Shown here piece by piece: positions 35,239 to 43,139 of a stretch of DNA of 64,000 nucleotides. A model generated the notes under the pieces. That model saw only the letters and a program-made list of their open reading frames with translations, did not search any database and had not been told where the DNA came from. The stretch comes from Pontiella sulfatireligans. Its GTDB lineage: Bacteria; Verrucomicrobiota; Kiritimatiellia; Kiritimatiellales; Pontiellaceae. Location of the stretch: the NCBI RefSeq assembly GCF_900890705.1, contig NZ_CAAHFH010000003.1:1-64000 (forward strand). Reading direction: 5' to 3'. A program made the position numbers and the translations under genes. Each line of letters begins with the position of its first letter. The stretch's first letter is position 1.

Positions 35239-36045
35239 CTAACCTTTGATGGCCTTGGAAGGCGGAACGCCGCGGTGCTTCTTGTAGACGCGGGAAAAGT
35301 AGAGCGGGTCCTCGAAACCGCAGGCCTCCGCAATCCGCGCCATGCGCCAGTCGGGATGGGCCTTCATCAACCGATCGGCAAGATCCAGCCGCTGGGTTAT
35401 CTGAAAACGTTTAAAGTTCGTTCCCATCATCGCACTAAACAGGTGCGACAGACGCGAAGCGCTCAACCCCACAAACCGCGCGGCCTCGGTCAGGGTCAAC
35501 AATTCTTCCGGGCGGGCGCGCATTCGCTCGATCAGCGGCCCTAGCAGGTCAAAATCGCGCCGGCCCACGAGCGACTGGCTGGCGATGTGCTGAATCAGCA
35601 CTTCAAACATGCTGAGCAGATCATCGACCTTTTCGCGGGTAAACACCGGAAGCTTTTTCAAGGCCTGAAGCTCCCGCTGATTACGCCCCGCCTCTGCCGC
35701 CCCGGCCAAGCGGAACTGGCCGATCATCGCATAGCCGATCGGCACTTCGGCCGCATAAACCGGAACCACGGCCTCGCATAGCCCGGCGTGGCATTGATAA
35801 AAATAAACGCCGCCGTTTTCCTGCGCCACCTCACGTCCGTGCTGATCATCGGCTAGGCATCCGGCGTTGAAGGCCTGCGAGCGGCGGCGCATACTACAGA
35901 AGTCACAAATACTGCGGTTCTTTCCAATGCATAACTCCTCCCCATCCATGGAAAAGAAAGCAATGCGCACTTCCGTCAGCGAAGTAAAGTGGTCGAGCAG
36001 CTTCAGCATTTCGTCGGTAAAAATATATTCCATCGCTCGTTGCAT
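35239..36045 (-). CDS. AraC-family regulator with PocR sensor domain
   Basis: The product has 268 residues (a start at the fifth codon, MEYIFTDEML, is also possible). Residues 1-150 form a PocR-like ligand domain with the Cys pattern CDFCSMRRRS, CLADDQ and FYQCHAGLCEAVVPV. The last 100 residues are the AraC double HTH (LTEAARFVGLSASRLSHLF, IAEACGFEDPLYFSRVYKKHRG). PocR domains bind small organic ligands, sometimes with metal. It is divergent from the UroD-family gene and is the likely regulator of that gene and of the desaturase/Rieske gene. Confidence 0.9.
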   Translation of the reverse strand: MQRAMEYIFTDEMLKLLDHFTSLTEVRIAFFSMDGEELCIGKNRSICDFCSMRRRSQAFNAGCLADDQHGREVAQENGGVYFYQCHAGLCEAVVPVYAAEVPIGYAMIGQFRLAGAAEAGRNQRELQALKKLPVFTREKVDDLLSMFEVLIQHIASQSLVGRRDFDLLGPLIERMRARPEELLTLTEAARFVGLSASRLSHLFSAMMGTNFKRFQITQRLDLADRLMKAHPDWRMARIAEACGFEDPLYFSRVYKKHRGVPPSKAIKG

Positions 36046-36178
36046 GGAGTTTATTTACCCTCTTCCAGCAAGTTTGTCCATTTTTATAGCGAGTGCGTCT
36101 ATGGCTATTTTGCACCGAAATGGCATATTCAGCACTGAGTATTGCGTGCAAATTTTCTGGCACCCTTCCAGGGAGTCA

Positions 36179-36202
36179 ATACGAAATACGCAGTACGTAA
36201 TA
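36179..36202. repeat. Second copy of the TACGTAA-type repeat
   Basis: Twenty-four bases identical, in reverse orientation, to 21158-21181. The copy lies between the AraC/PocR and UroD-family genes. Confidence 0.8.
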
Positions 36203-36232
36203 ATCGGGGTGTTAACAATTCAGGAGAATGTC

Positions 36233-37279
36233 ATGACAAAACGAGAAGTGGTCACAGCAGTTTTAAACGGCGAAAAGCCTCCGTATGTTCCGTGGTCCTA
36301 CAAATTTACAGAGGAACCGGAAAAGGTTTTAACTGAATATCTGGGCTGCGAGGATCTGGAAAAAACCCTCGGCAACCACATTGTTCGCGTTGGCAGCGAC
36401 ATTGGTTTCTTTGATGATATCGGCAACGACCGTTTGCGTGACGTGTTCGGCGTCATCTGGGATCGCAGCGTCGATAAGGATATTGGCGTGTGTGAAAACT
36501 GCCTGATTCCCGAACCGACGATGAAAGGCTTCGAATTTCCCGATCCGCTCGATAAACGTTTCTTTGAAAACATTGAGCCGAAGTTGGATAAATATTCCGA
36601 CTGCTTCCGCGTCTTTGAACTCGGTTTCTCGCTCTACGAACGGGCATGGACGCTGCGCGGCATGGAAAACTTCATGATCGACATGATGGAAGAACCGGAG
36701 TTTGTGCATGAACTGCTGACCGCCATTGCCGACTACAACCTCGCGCAGGTGGAAGAAGCGCTGAAGTATGATATCGACGCCGTTTATTTCGGCGATGACT
36801 GGGGCCAGCAAAGCGGCCTGATTATGGGGCCAACCATGTGGCGGGAATATATCCTTCCCCAGCTCAAGCGCATGTACGGAAAAGTACGTGACGCCGGCAA
36901 GTTTGTAATGATCCACTCCTGCGGCGATGTGGATGAACTGTTTGATGATCTCGTTGAAGCCGGACTCAACTGCTTCAACCCCTTCCAGCCGGAAGTGATG
37001 GATATTCACTCCATTCTGCCGGCCTACCGCGGGCGCCTCGCCTTCCACGGCGGACTCAGCATGCAGAAGACCCTCCCCTTCGGAACCGTCAAAGATGTGC
37101 GCAACGAATCGCGCGACCTGCTCAAGCTCGGCGCCGACGGCGGCTACATCTTCTCGCCGTCGCATTCGGTGGAGAGCGATACCTCCATCGAAAACATGAT
37201 GGCCTTCATTGAAGAAGCCTATGCACAGGAAAGCTATCAGGCCATGTATCCCGGCGTGGGGCTGAAATTGCCGGCGTAA
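36233..37279 (+). CDS. Uroporphyrinogen decarboxylase (UroD) family protein
   Basis: The start is the ATG of MTKREVVTAVLNGEKPPYVP, 6 nt after AGGAG; 348 residues. The UroD/MtaA-type barrel is recognisable by FGDDWGQQSGLIMGPTMWREYI, MIHSCGDVDELFDDLVEAGL, FHGGLSMQKTLPFG and GGYIFSPSHSV. The H-S-C-G-D motif carries the zinc-type ligands of MtaA/cobalamin methyltransferase relatives, so this is a methyl-transfer-like member rather than HemE. Partner corrinoid proteins are not seen nearby. Possibly linked to demethylation of methylated substrates or sugars, and probably transcribed with the desaturase/Rieske gene 145 bp downstream. Confidence 0.85.
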   Translation: MTKREVVTAVLNGEKPPYVPWSYKFTEEPEKVLTEYLGCEDLEKTLGNHIVRVGSDIGFFDDIGNDRLRDVFGVIWDRSVDKDIGVCENCLIPEPTMKGFEFPDPLDKRFFENIEPKLDKYSDCFRVFELGFSLYERAWTLRGMENFMIDMMEEPEFVHELLTAIADYNLAQVEEALKYDIDAVYFGDDWGQQSGLIMGPTMWREYILPQLKRMYGKVRDAGKFVMIHSCGDVDELFDDLVEAGLNCFNPFQPEVMDIHSILPAYRGRLAFHGGLSMQKTLPFGTVKDVRNESRDLLKLGADGGYIFSPSHSVESDTSIENMMAFIEEAYAQESYQAMYPGVGLKLPA

Positions 37280-37281
37280 TA

Positions 37282-37372
37282 ATCGCCCTTCGTCCTCCTC
37301 CATCGTTCTCGTCCTCGGTCTAAGCACATCGAGAACGAGGAGGACGATCGAGGACGAGGAGTTCCACGAGAA
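37282..37372. repeat. Intergenic inverted repeat of GAGGACGA words
   Basis: The left part CGTCCTCCTCCATCGTTCTC and the right part GAGAACGAGGAGGACGATCG are largely complementary, with further GAGGACGAGGAG copies. The block can fold into a long imperfect hairpin between two plus-strand genes and could reduce read-through. Confidence 0.7.
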
Positions 37373-37423
37373 GTTGGGGTTAACAGAATCAGGAGAAGAT
37401 AATGTTAAACAGGAGACATGCTC

Positions 37424-38842
37424 ATGACCAACCCTCAAGACCTCATCATAGAAGAAAAATGGTTTAAGGCGGATATCGACCGACGGGAGTTTAAGGCTCT
37501 CATGCAGAAAGACGACATCCATGGACTCATCAATACAACACTATGGATCGCATCCCTCCTAGGCTTTGGCTATCTGTCCTGGCTGGCGATCCCCCACGGC
37601 TTACTCTATTCCATCCCGGCCTTTTTGCTGTATGGAATATTCTATTGTGCCTGCGATGCACGGTGGCACGAGAGCTCGCACCACACCGTGTTCAAAACGC
37701 AATGGATGAATGTGGCGTTGAACTTTTTTTCCACGGCCATGCAGCAACGCGACATCATCTTCACCACCTGGTCGCACGCCCGCCACCATTCCTACACAGT
37801 GATTACGGAAATCGACCCCGAAATCACCGTAACCCGGCCACCGAAATTCTGGCCGCACTTCCTCGACTTTTTCAGTCTGAAGGAGTGCACCTACTATTTC
37901 CCGATCCTCATCCAACATACACTCGGAATTCCCAGCAAATCCGCCAAAGAATTTGTTCCGGAAGAGGAGTTCAAAAAAATGTTCTGGTGGGCGCGTGCTT
38001 CATTTGCGCTGAACATGGTTCCCGTTGCTCTGGCGGTGGTTTACCAGACCTGGATTCCCCTGCTCTTCTTCATTGGCCCCAAATTTTACGCCAACTTTGT
38101 GCAACGCGCCTTTGTGCTGGCCCAGCATGCCGGCATGGATGAAAATGTTTGGGACCACCGCGCCAACTCGCGCACGATCAAGGTGAATCCACTGTTGGGG
38201 TTTCTCTACATGAACATGCAGTATCACATCGAACACCACATGCATCCGCTCATGCCGTTCCACGCCCTGCCTAAATTTCACGAACGCGTAAAAGAACAGA
38301 TGCCGGCACCGTATAAAGGCATGGGAGCCGTTTATAAAGAAATGCTGCCCGCGCTCAAAGAGCAGGCGAAGGACATCACCTACTACATCAAACGGTTGGT
38401 GCAGGGCGTGCTGCCGGAACGCCGGGTTGTAAAACGCAAAGGCGAAAAAACAGAAACGGCTTCAGGCAGCGAAACCTTCATTCCGCAATGTGACACCCCC
38501 GAACATGAACTGGCCTGGCATCCGGCCCTGAAAGCCGACGAGCTGGACGTAAACGATTCCATGAATGTGACCATCAACGAATCACACTATGCGATCTATC
38601 AGCTGGAAGCCGGCAATTACCGCGCCACGGAAGGCGTCTGCACCCACGAGTTTGCCCTGCTGGCCGACGGCGTACTGCAGGACGGCTGCATCTCCTGTCC
38701 GAAGCATAACGCGAAATATGATGTATGCTCGGGCAAAGTTCTGACACGACCAGGCAAACGTGATTTAATAACGTATCCGGTACGACTTGAAAATGGCTCA
38801 CTCATGATCGGACTGCCCGAACCGCAGACAGCCGATCAATAA
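37424..38842 (+). CDS. Fatty-acid-desaturase-like protein fused to a Rieske domain
   Basis: The start is set at MTNPQDL, 8 nt after AGGAG; an ATG 6 bp earlier is too close to the site. The product has 472 residues. The membrane di-iron part has four hydrophobic segments and three histidine boxes: HESSHH (about 81), HARHH (about 118) and HIEHH (about 268). The C-terminal 100 residues are a Rieske [2Fe-2S] domain, CTHEF (about 406) and CPKHN (about 425). The fusion would deliver electrons directly to the di-iron centre for O2-dependent desaturation or hydroxylation. The substrate is unknown; pairing with a UroD-family gene and PocR regulator is unusual. An oxygenase implies at least occasional access to O2. 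Confidence 0.85.
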   Translation: MTNPQDLIIEEKWFKADIDRREFKALMQKDDIHGLINTTLWIASLLGFGYLSWLAIPHGLLYSIPAFLLYGIFYCACDARWHESSHHTVFKTQWMNVALNFFSTAMQQRDIIFTTWSHARHHSYTVITEIDPEITVTRPPKFWPHFLDFFSLKECTYYFPILIQHTLGIPSKSAKEFVPEEEFKKMFWWARASFALNMVPVALAVVYQTWIPLLFFIGPKFYANFVQRAFVLAQHAGMDENVWDHRANSRTIKVNPLLGFLYMNMQYHIEHHMHPLMPFHALPKFHERVKEQMPAPYKGMGAVYKEMLPALKEQAKDITYYIKRLVQGVLPERRVVKRKGEKTETASGSETFIPQCDTPEHELAWHPALKADELDVNDSMNVTINESHYAIYQLEAGNYRATEGVCTHEFALLADGVLQDGCISCPKHNAKYDVCSGKVLTRPGKRDLITYPVRLENGSLMIGLPEPQTADQ

Positions 38843-38883
38843 ACAGGGAAGGCCGGAAAGGCCGGATTTCTCATGATCCAATG

Positions 38884-40608
38884 CTAGACCGGCTTTTGTT
38901 CCGTCGCGGCGCGGATATCCTGCACTTGGAGTTGGAGCGAACTGCTTCCGTTCCAGTTGTTTTCCTTCAACGTAAAAGCGACGTCGAGCAGGCCTTGCGG
39001 CAGCTGTTCAAGCGGATAGTTGAACGCGATGGCATCGAACGGCCGCCCGGCGGAAACGAATGAGAGCTTGAGATGAGTCTGCCCCACTATACGCGGCGTT
39101 CCGGAGACCTGTACACCGTGCAAAGCCCAGACCGGTTCGGCATTGTTCTGCCCAAAGGGGCGTAGCTGCTTTAAGCTGTTGAGAAAATCCCAATCCAAAT
39201 CCCCGGCTTCCACTTCGGCATCGATGCGCTGCACCGGAGCAAGATCGACATCCCGAAGCGTGGCGGTCGCCTCTTGATTGAAAGCGGCCTTGAAGGCTTC
39301 GAGCGAGCCGGACTTAACCTCCAGACCGGCCGCCATCTTGTGGCCGCCAAACTTATTCAACAGCGACTCGCAGGCTTCCAGCCCGTCGAGCAGGTTGTAT
39401 TCATCGACGCTGCGACAGGAACCGCGCGCGCTGCCGTCCTCTTCGATGCCCATCACAATGGCCGGGCGGTGGTAGTGCCGCGAAACGCGCGACGCCACAA
39501 TCCCGACGACACCCGGATGCCACCCCTCGCGCGCGACCACGAGGCCAAAGTTTTTCCCCGGATCGAAGTAGGCGTCGATTTCTGCAAAGGCCTCGTCGGC
39601 CATCTCGCGCTCGATGCGCTGGCGCTCGCGGTTGGTGCCGTCGAGCAGCGTGGCGATGTTCCGGGCCTCGTCGGCGCTGTCGGTGACGAGCAACCGCAAG
39701 GCCTGCATGGGCTGTCCGATCCGGCCGGCGGCGTTGATGCGCGGCCCGAGCTGGAAGCCGAGATGGAAGGTGTTGGCCTCGCCCTTCACCCCTGCAACCT
39801 CTTTGAGCGCCCGCAGGCCCACCCACTTGGAGGCGTTGAGCTGGGCCAGGCCGTGGCGGACAATGATGCGGTTTTCCTCTACTAACGGCACGATATCGGC
39901 CACCGTTCCGAGCGCGACAATGTCGAGGTAGTCGCGCAGTTTCAGCCCTGCGGAAGCCTTACTGTGCGCCCGGCCGAACTTGACGAGGGCGTGCGCCAAT
40001 TTGAACGCGACGCCAACCCCTGAAAGGTTTTTAAGCATGGGGCTCCCGCCCAGCTTGGGATTGATGAGCGCGAAGGCGGGCGCGGTCTGTTCGTCCGGCT
40101 CATGATGGTCGGTCACGATAACATCGATGCCCTTCTCTTGGGCATGCGTCACGCTTTCAACCGAGTTGACGCCGCAGTCGACAGAAACCACAAGCGTTGA
40201 TCCATGTTCCGCAAGGCAGCGGGCGAGCGCATCCTGCGAGAGCCCGTAGCCCTCGTCGAGCCGATCGGGAATGAACGGCTTCACATCAGCGCCGAGCGCC
40301 CCGAAGATGCGGGTCAGCAGCGCGGTGGAGGTTACGCCATCCACATCATAGTCCCCAAACACAGTGATGGTTTCGCCGGCATCGATGGCTTTCCAAATCC
40401 GGACAACCGCTTTCTCCATGTCCGGCAGTTCAAACGGCTCGGCGAGATCCGCCAGCCGCGGGTTTAAAAAAGAGCTGGCCTCTTCCATCGTTCGGAAACC
40501 GCGGGCAACCAGCACGCGGGCAATCGGCTCCGGCAGCCGCGATGCGGCGGCCATGGCCCGGACAGTGTCTTCATCAACGGGGGTGACGGTCTTCCATAGT
40601 TTAGGCAT
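38884..40608 (-). CDS. recJ: Single-stranded-DNA-specific exonuclease RecJ
   Basis: About 574 residues from ATG (MPKLWKTV); a TTG four codons earlier is an alternative. The DHH core is clear: VFGDYDVDGVTSTALL (motif I), VVSVDCGVNSVES, VIVTDHHEP (motif III), LALINPK-like segment and GVGVAFKLAHAL, then the DHHA1 part VGIVASRVSRHYHRPA and KFGGHKMAAGLEV, and an OB-fold end. It degrades ssDNA 5'-3' in recombination and repair. It is the last gene of a six-gene minus-strand run and converges with the desaturase/Rieske gene. Confidence 0.95.
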   Translation of the reverse strand: MPKLWKTVTPVDEDTVRAMAAASRLPEPIARVLVARGFRTMEEASSFLNPRLADLAEPFELPDMEKAVVRIWKAIDAGETITVFGDYDVDGVTSTALLTRIFGALGADVKPFIPDRLDEGYGLSQDALARCLAEHGSTLVVSVDCGVNSVESVTHAQEKGIDVIVTDHHEPDEQTAPAFALINPKLGGSPMLKNLSGVGVAFKLAHALVKFGRAHSKASAGLKLRDYLDIVALGTVADIVPLVEENRIIVRHGLAQLNASKWVGLRALKEVAGVKGEANTFHLGFQLGPRINAAGRIGQPMQALRLLVTDSADEARNIATLLDGTNRERQRIEREMADEAFAEIDAYFDPGKNFGLVVAREGWHPGVVGIVASRVSRHYHRPAIVMGIEEDGSARGSCRSVDEYNLLDGLEACESLLNKFGGHKMAAGLEVKSGSLEAFKAAFNQEATATLRDVDLAPVQRIDAEVEAGDLDWDFLNSLKQLRPFGQNNAEPVWALHGVQVSGTPRIVGQTHLKLSFVSAGRPFDAIAFNYPLEQLPQGLLDVAFTLKENNWNGSSSLQLQVQDIRAATEQKPV

Positions 40609-40634
40609 TATTTTTTCCAATCGCAGAAACCGAA

Positions 40635-42032
40635 CTATCGACCGGCACGGAAGAAGCGGTAGAGCAGGGATTTAATTAAAATTTTAACATCTTCAAAAAG
40701 CGAGCGGATGTGGGCATACCAGAGCGAGTCGGTTAGCCGGTCGCTTTCTTTGCAGTAGTCGGCGTAAGAAAAAACGGCCGGATAATACTGTTTGAGCTGG
40801 TGGATGATTTCGTCGTCCTCGGGATGGCGCATCGGCGGCTGCCCGCAAACAAACAAGCGGCCACGCAATGCCAGCAGAAGCCAGGGGAAACGATCGAGCG
40901 TGAGCGCACGGAAAAGGCTGTAGGCCACGGAGCGGCGGTTCTTCAGTTTGCGGAACACCGGAAGCGCGGTGTAGCCGGTGCGCGGGTCGTGGAATTTTTC
41001 ATCAAAATATTTGCCGATGCGGACCGCACGCACCACGGGGTATAAAATGCAGAAGGGAACCAGTTGCGCGAGAGCCACGCCGAACCCAAGGAACCACAGT
41101 ACAATGTAGCGCACGAGGTCTTCCGTCCGCATATCGGGCCGGTTGCGCGCCACCAGCCAAGAGTCATCGATTTCAATCGAGGTGCCGTCTTCCGGGTTCA
41201 CCAGCCGGTTGCCGGAAACAATCTTGTTCTTGATTTCCAAATTTTGGCCGATATAGGTGTCTTGCAGAATCAGGCAGTTTTCGAGTTCAGAGCGTGAATC
41301 AACGATTACGTGGTCGCCGATCACCGCTTTGGGGCCGATGGTGGTCATGGCGGCAAACCGGCAGTCGTTGCCGACGAGGATGGGCGCGCGCAGCTGCGCC
41401 GAGGGCAGCGTGAGCACGTTGTAGCCGATTGAGCTATGGTCCGAATCCAAAAAACCCGCTGTGACGTAGCGGGGGAATTCGCCGGCCACCATCTTCATGT
41501 TCAGGTCGAAATAGGCCGCGGTGCTGTCGATGGTGAAGGGATGGATATGGATCTGCTCCAAACCGGTTCTTGAGCCGGGCTCGCCGGCGAGCAGCGCCTT
41601 TACCTCGGCCCCGCTTTTTCCGAACAAAAACTGAATCTGTCCGTCATGCTCATGCAGACAAGCGTCCAAGGTTTCAAACCCCGCCGGCGTGAACGCCTTA
41701 CGGTGGCGGAGAAAGAACGGCGCGCCGATAAACAGCAGGCCCTCATCCCAACGGTCGGCGATCGACTTCAGGTAGTCGAGCGGGTGCTCGCTGGTGCGGG
41801 CAAAGCTGTAGCTTATTTTCAGCCCCCAGCGGGCGCCGTCGCGCGCAAAGTCCTCCACCCGCTCCGAGTCTTCGCCAAGAATAACCTGCACCTGCTCGAT
41901 CCCCTGCTCCGCACACGCCTCGAGCCAATAATCGAGCAGCGGGCGATTGGCCACCGGCAACAGCGGCCAAGGGATATCCCCAAGGCTTTCGGCCCAAGAC
42001 TGGGCGTCAGCGGTATAGAAAACAGCATTCAT
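40635..42032 (-). CDS. Nucleotidyltransferase-like protein with left-handed beta-helix and membrane tail
   Basis: The product has 465 residues. The N-terminal 200 residues are a sugar-nucleotidyltransferase-like fold (WPLLPVANRPLLDYWL, VQVILGEDSERV), though the canonical G-G-x-G-T-R-L loop is missing. Residues about 215-290 are hexapeptide repeats (APILVGNDCRFAAMTTIGPKAVIG). One hydrophobic segment (LVRYIVLWFLGFGVALAQLV) follows, and then a tail (FPWLLLALRGRLFVCGQPPM) that resembles the end of polyprenyl-phosphate sugar transferases. It lies 18 bp after the STAS gene in the exopolysaccharide operon and probably works with the sugar transferase. Catalytic competence of the first domain is uncertain. 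Confidence 0.7.
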   Translation of the reverse strand: MNAVFYTADAQSWAESLGDIPWPLLPVANRPLLDYWLEACAEQGIEQVQVILGEDSERVEDFARDGARWGLKISYSFARTSEHPLDYLKSIADRWDEGLLFIGAPFFLRHRKAFTPAGFETLDACLHEHDGQIQFLFGKSGAEVKALLAGEPGSRTGLEQIHIHPFTIDSTAAYFDLNMKMVAGEFPRYVTAGFLDSDHSSIGYNVLTLPSAQLRAPILVGNDCRFAAMTTIGPKAVIGDHVIVDSRSELENCLILQDTYIGQNLEIKNKIVSGNRLVNPEDGTSIEIDDSWLVARNRPDMRTEDLVRYIVLWFLGFGVALAQLVPFCILYPVVRAVRIGKYFDEKFHDPRTGYTALPVFRKLKNRRSVAYSLFRALTLDRFPWLLLALRGRLFVCGQPPMRHPEDDEIIHQLKQYYPAVFSYADYCKESDRLTDSLWYAHIRSLFEDVKILIKSLLYRFFRAGR

Positions 42033-42050
42033 GCAACAGGTACAGTTCTC

Positions 42051-42392
42051 CTATTCGAATGCTTTCAGTGCTTCTTCTACGGTATCGAAAATTTCGAATA
42101 CCTTGTAGGCCCGGGTGATCTCAAACACCATGCGCGGTTTTTTCTGCAGGCAGGCAATTTTCATGTCGCCGCCTTTTTCGGAAATGCGCTTGAGCATGGC
42201 AATCATCGTGCCCAAGCCGGCGCTGTCCATGAAATCCACGTGCTTGAGGTCAATGACATAGTTGAGTACATCGTCTTCAGCTTCCTGCCATTTGGAAAGC
42301 TGCTCGCGGAATGAGTCCACCGTGGCCGCGGTCAACGCATGGCTGACCTCCACGATGCCGATTCCCTGCTCCTTTGAACATGTAACAATCAT
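42051..42392 (-). CDS. STAS-domain anti-sigma factor antagonist
   Basis: The product has 113 residues, a single STAS domain of typical length. YVIDLKHVDFMDSAGLGTMIAMLKR contains the Ser of D-S-A-G-L that is phosphorylated in RsbV/SpoIIAA proteins. It sits between the sugar transferase and nucleotidyltransferase genes. The partner kinase and phosphatase domains are both in the protein encoded two genes upstream, so the switch is self-contained in the operon. Confidence 0.93.
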   Translation of the reverse strand: MIVTCSKEQGIGIVEVSHALTAATVDSFREQLSKWQEAEDDVLNYVIDLKHVDFMDSAGLGTMIAMLKRISEKGGDMKIACLQKKPRMVFEITRAYKVFEIFDTVEEALKAFE

Positions 42393-42403
42393 TGCTGGGC
42401 TCC

Positions 42404-43138
42404 TTAATATGCACCGCGCCCGAAGAGCACGACGGGGATGGTTTTAATGATGATGACGAGATCCTTCCAGAAGCTTTGGCTTCGGATATACTGCATATCC
42501 AGACTGACCAACCGGTCGAACGGAATTTCGGACCGGCCCTGAATCTGCCATAAGCAGGTGAGGCCCGGCTTGACTTGCAGGCGCTTGCGGTCGGAAAGGG
42601 AATATTTCGCCACCTCTTCGGGGAGCGGCGGGCGCGGGCCGACGAGCGCTAGGTCGCCAGCAAGCACATTCAAGAACTGCGGTGTTTCATCGATGCTGAA
42701 ACGGCGGAGGAAGCGTCCGGACCGCGTGATGCGCGGGTCGTCCTTCATTTTAAAGATGATGCCGTCGTCTGACTCGTTCCGGTGAAGCAGCTCGCTTTTC
42801 ATCTCCTCGGCGTTGCGGCACATAGTGCGAAACTTTAGCAGGCGGAATTCGTGGCCGTACAGCCCCACCCGTTTTTGCAGGAGCAGGACCGGAAAACCGT
42901 CTTCAATCAAAATCAGCACCGCCGACGTAATGTACAACGGCAGCAAGAAGATCAAGGCAAATATGCTGACCGTAACGTCGAACGCGCGCTTAATAACGAA
43001 CAAGTTGCGCAATCCGGCTTCCCAGAAGGCCAGGCGCCAGCGCTGTTTCCACTTAAGGTAGCGCATTTCGGCCTTGGTCACGGGTACATCCATCCGGTCA
43101 AAGAGCTCGCGCCGAGCGAGATAGATCGACTCCTTCAT
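42404..43138 (-). CDS. Polyprenyl-phosphate sugar transferase (exopolysaccharide initiation)
   Basis: The product has 244 residues. One transmembrane segment (VTVSIFALIFLLPLYITSAVLI) precedes the catalytic core: LLQKRVGLYGHEFRLLKFRTM, GRFLRRFSIDETPQFLNVLAGDLALVGPRPPLPEEV and KPGLTCLWQIQGRSEIPF. It is the short ExoY/WcaJ-core type, lacking the extra membrane domain. It transfers a sugar phosphate to undecaprenyl phosphate at the inner membrane, starting repeat-unit synthesis. It is separated by 1 bp from the phosphatase gene upstream, implying control by that system. Confidence 0.93.
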   Translation of the reverse strand: MKESIYLARRELFDRMDVPVTKAEMRYLKWKQRWRLAFWEAGLRNLFVIKRAFDVTVSIFALIFLLPLYITSAVLILIEDGFPVLLLQKRVGLYGHEFRLLKFRTMCRNAEEMKSELLHRNESDDGIIFKMKDDPRITRSGRFLRRFSIDETPQFLNVLAGDLALVGPRPPLPEEVAKYSLSDRKRLQVKPGLTCLWQIQGRSEIPFDRLVSLDMQYIRSQSFWKDLVIIIKTIPVVLFGRGAY

Positions 43139-43139
43139 T

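Noticed and set aside
36233..37279. hemE (haem synthesis uroporphyrinogen decarboxylase)
   Set aside because: The H-S-C-G-D motif and overall blocks fit the MtaA/methyltransferase branch, and no haem genes are adjacent.
37282..37372. CRISPR-like array
   Set aside because: Words are repeated and inverted, but there are no uniform repeats with unique spacers and no cas genes nearby.
38843..38883. Bidirectional terminator between the desaturase/Rieske gene and recJ
   Set aside because: GGCCGGAAAGGCCGG can fold, but the stem is only 4-5 bp and no proper T tract follows on either strand.
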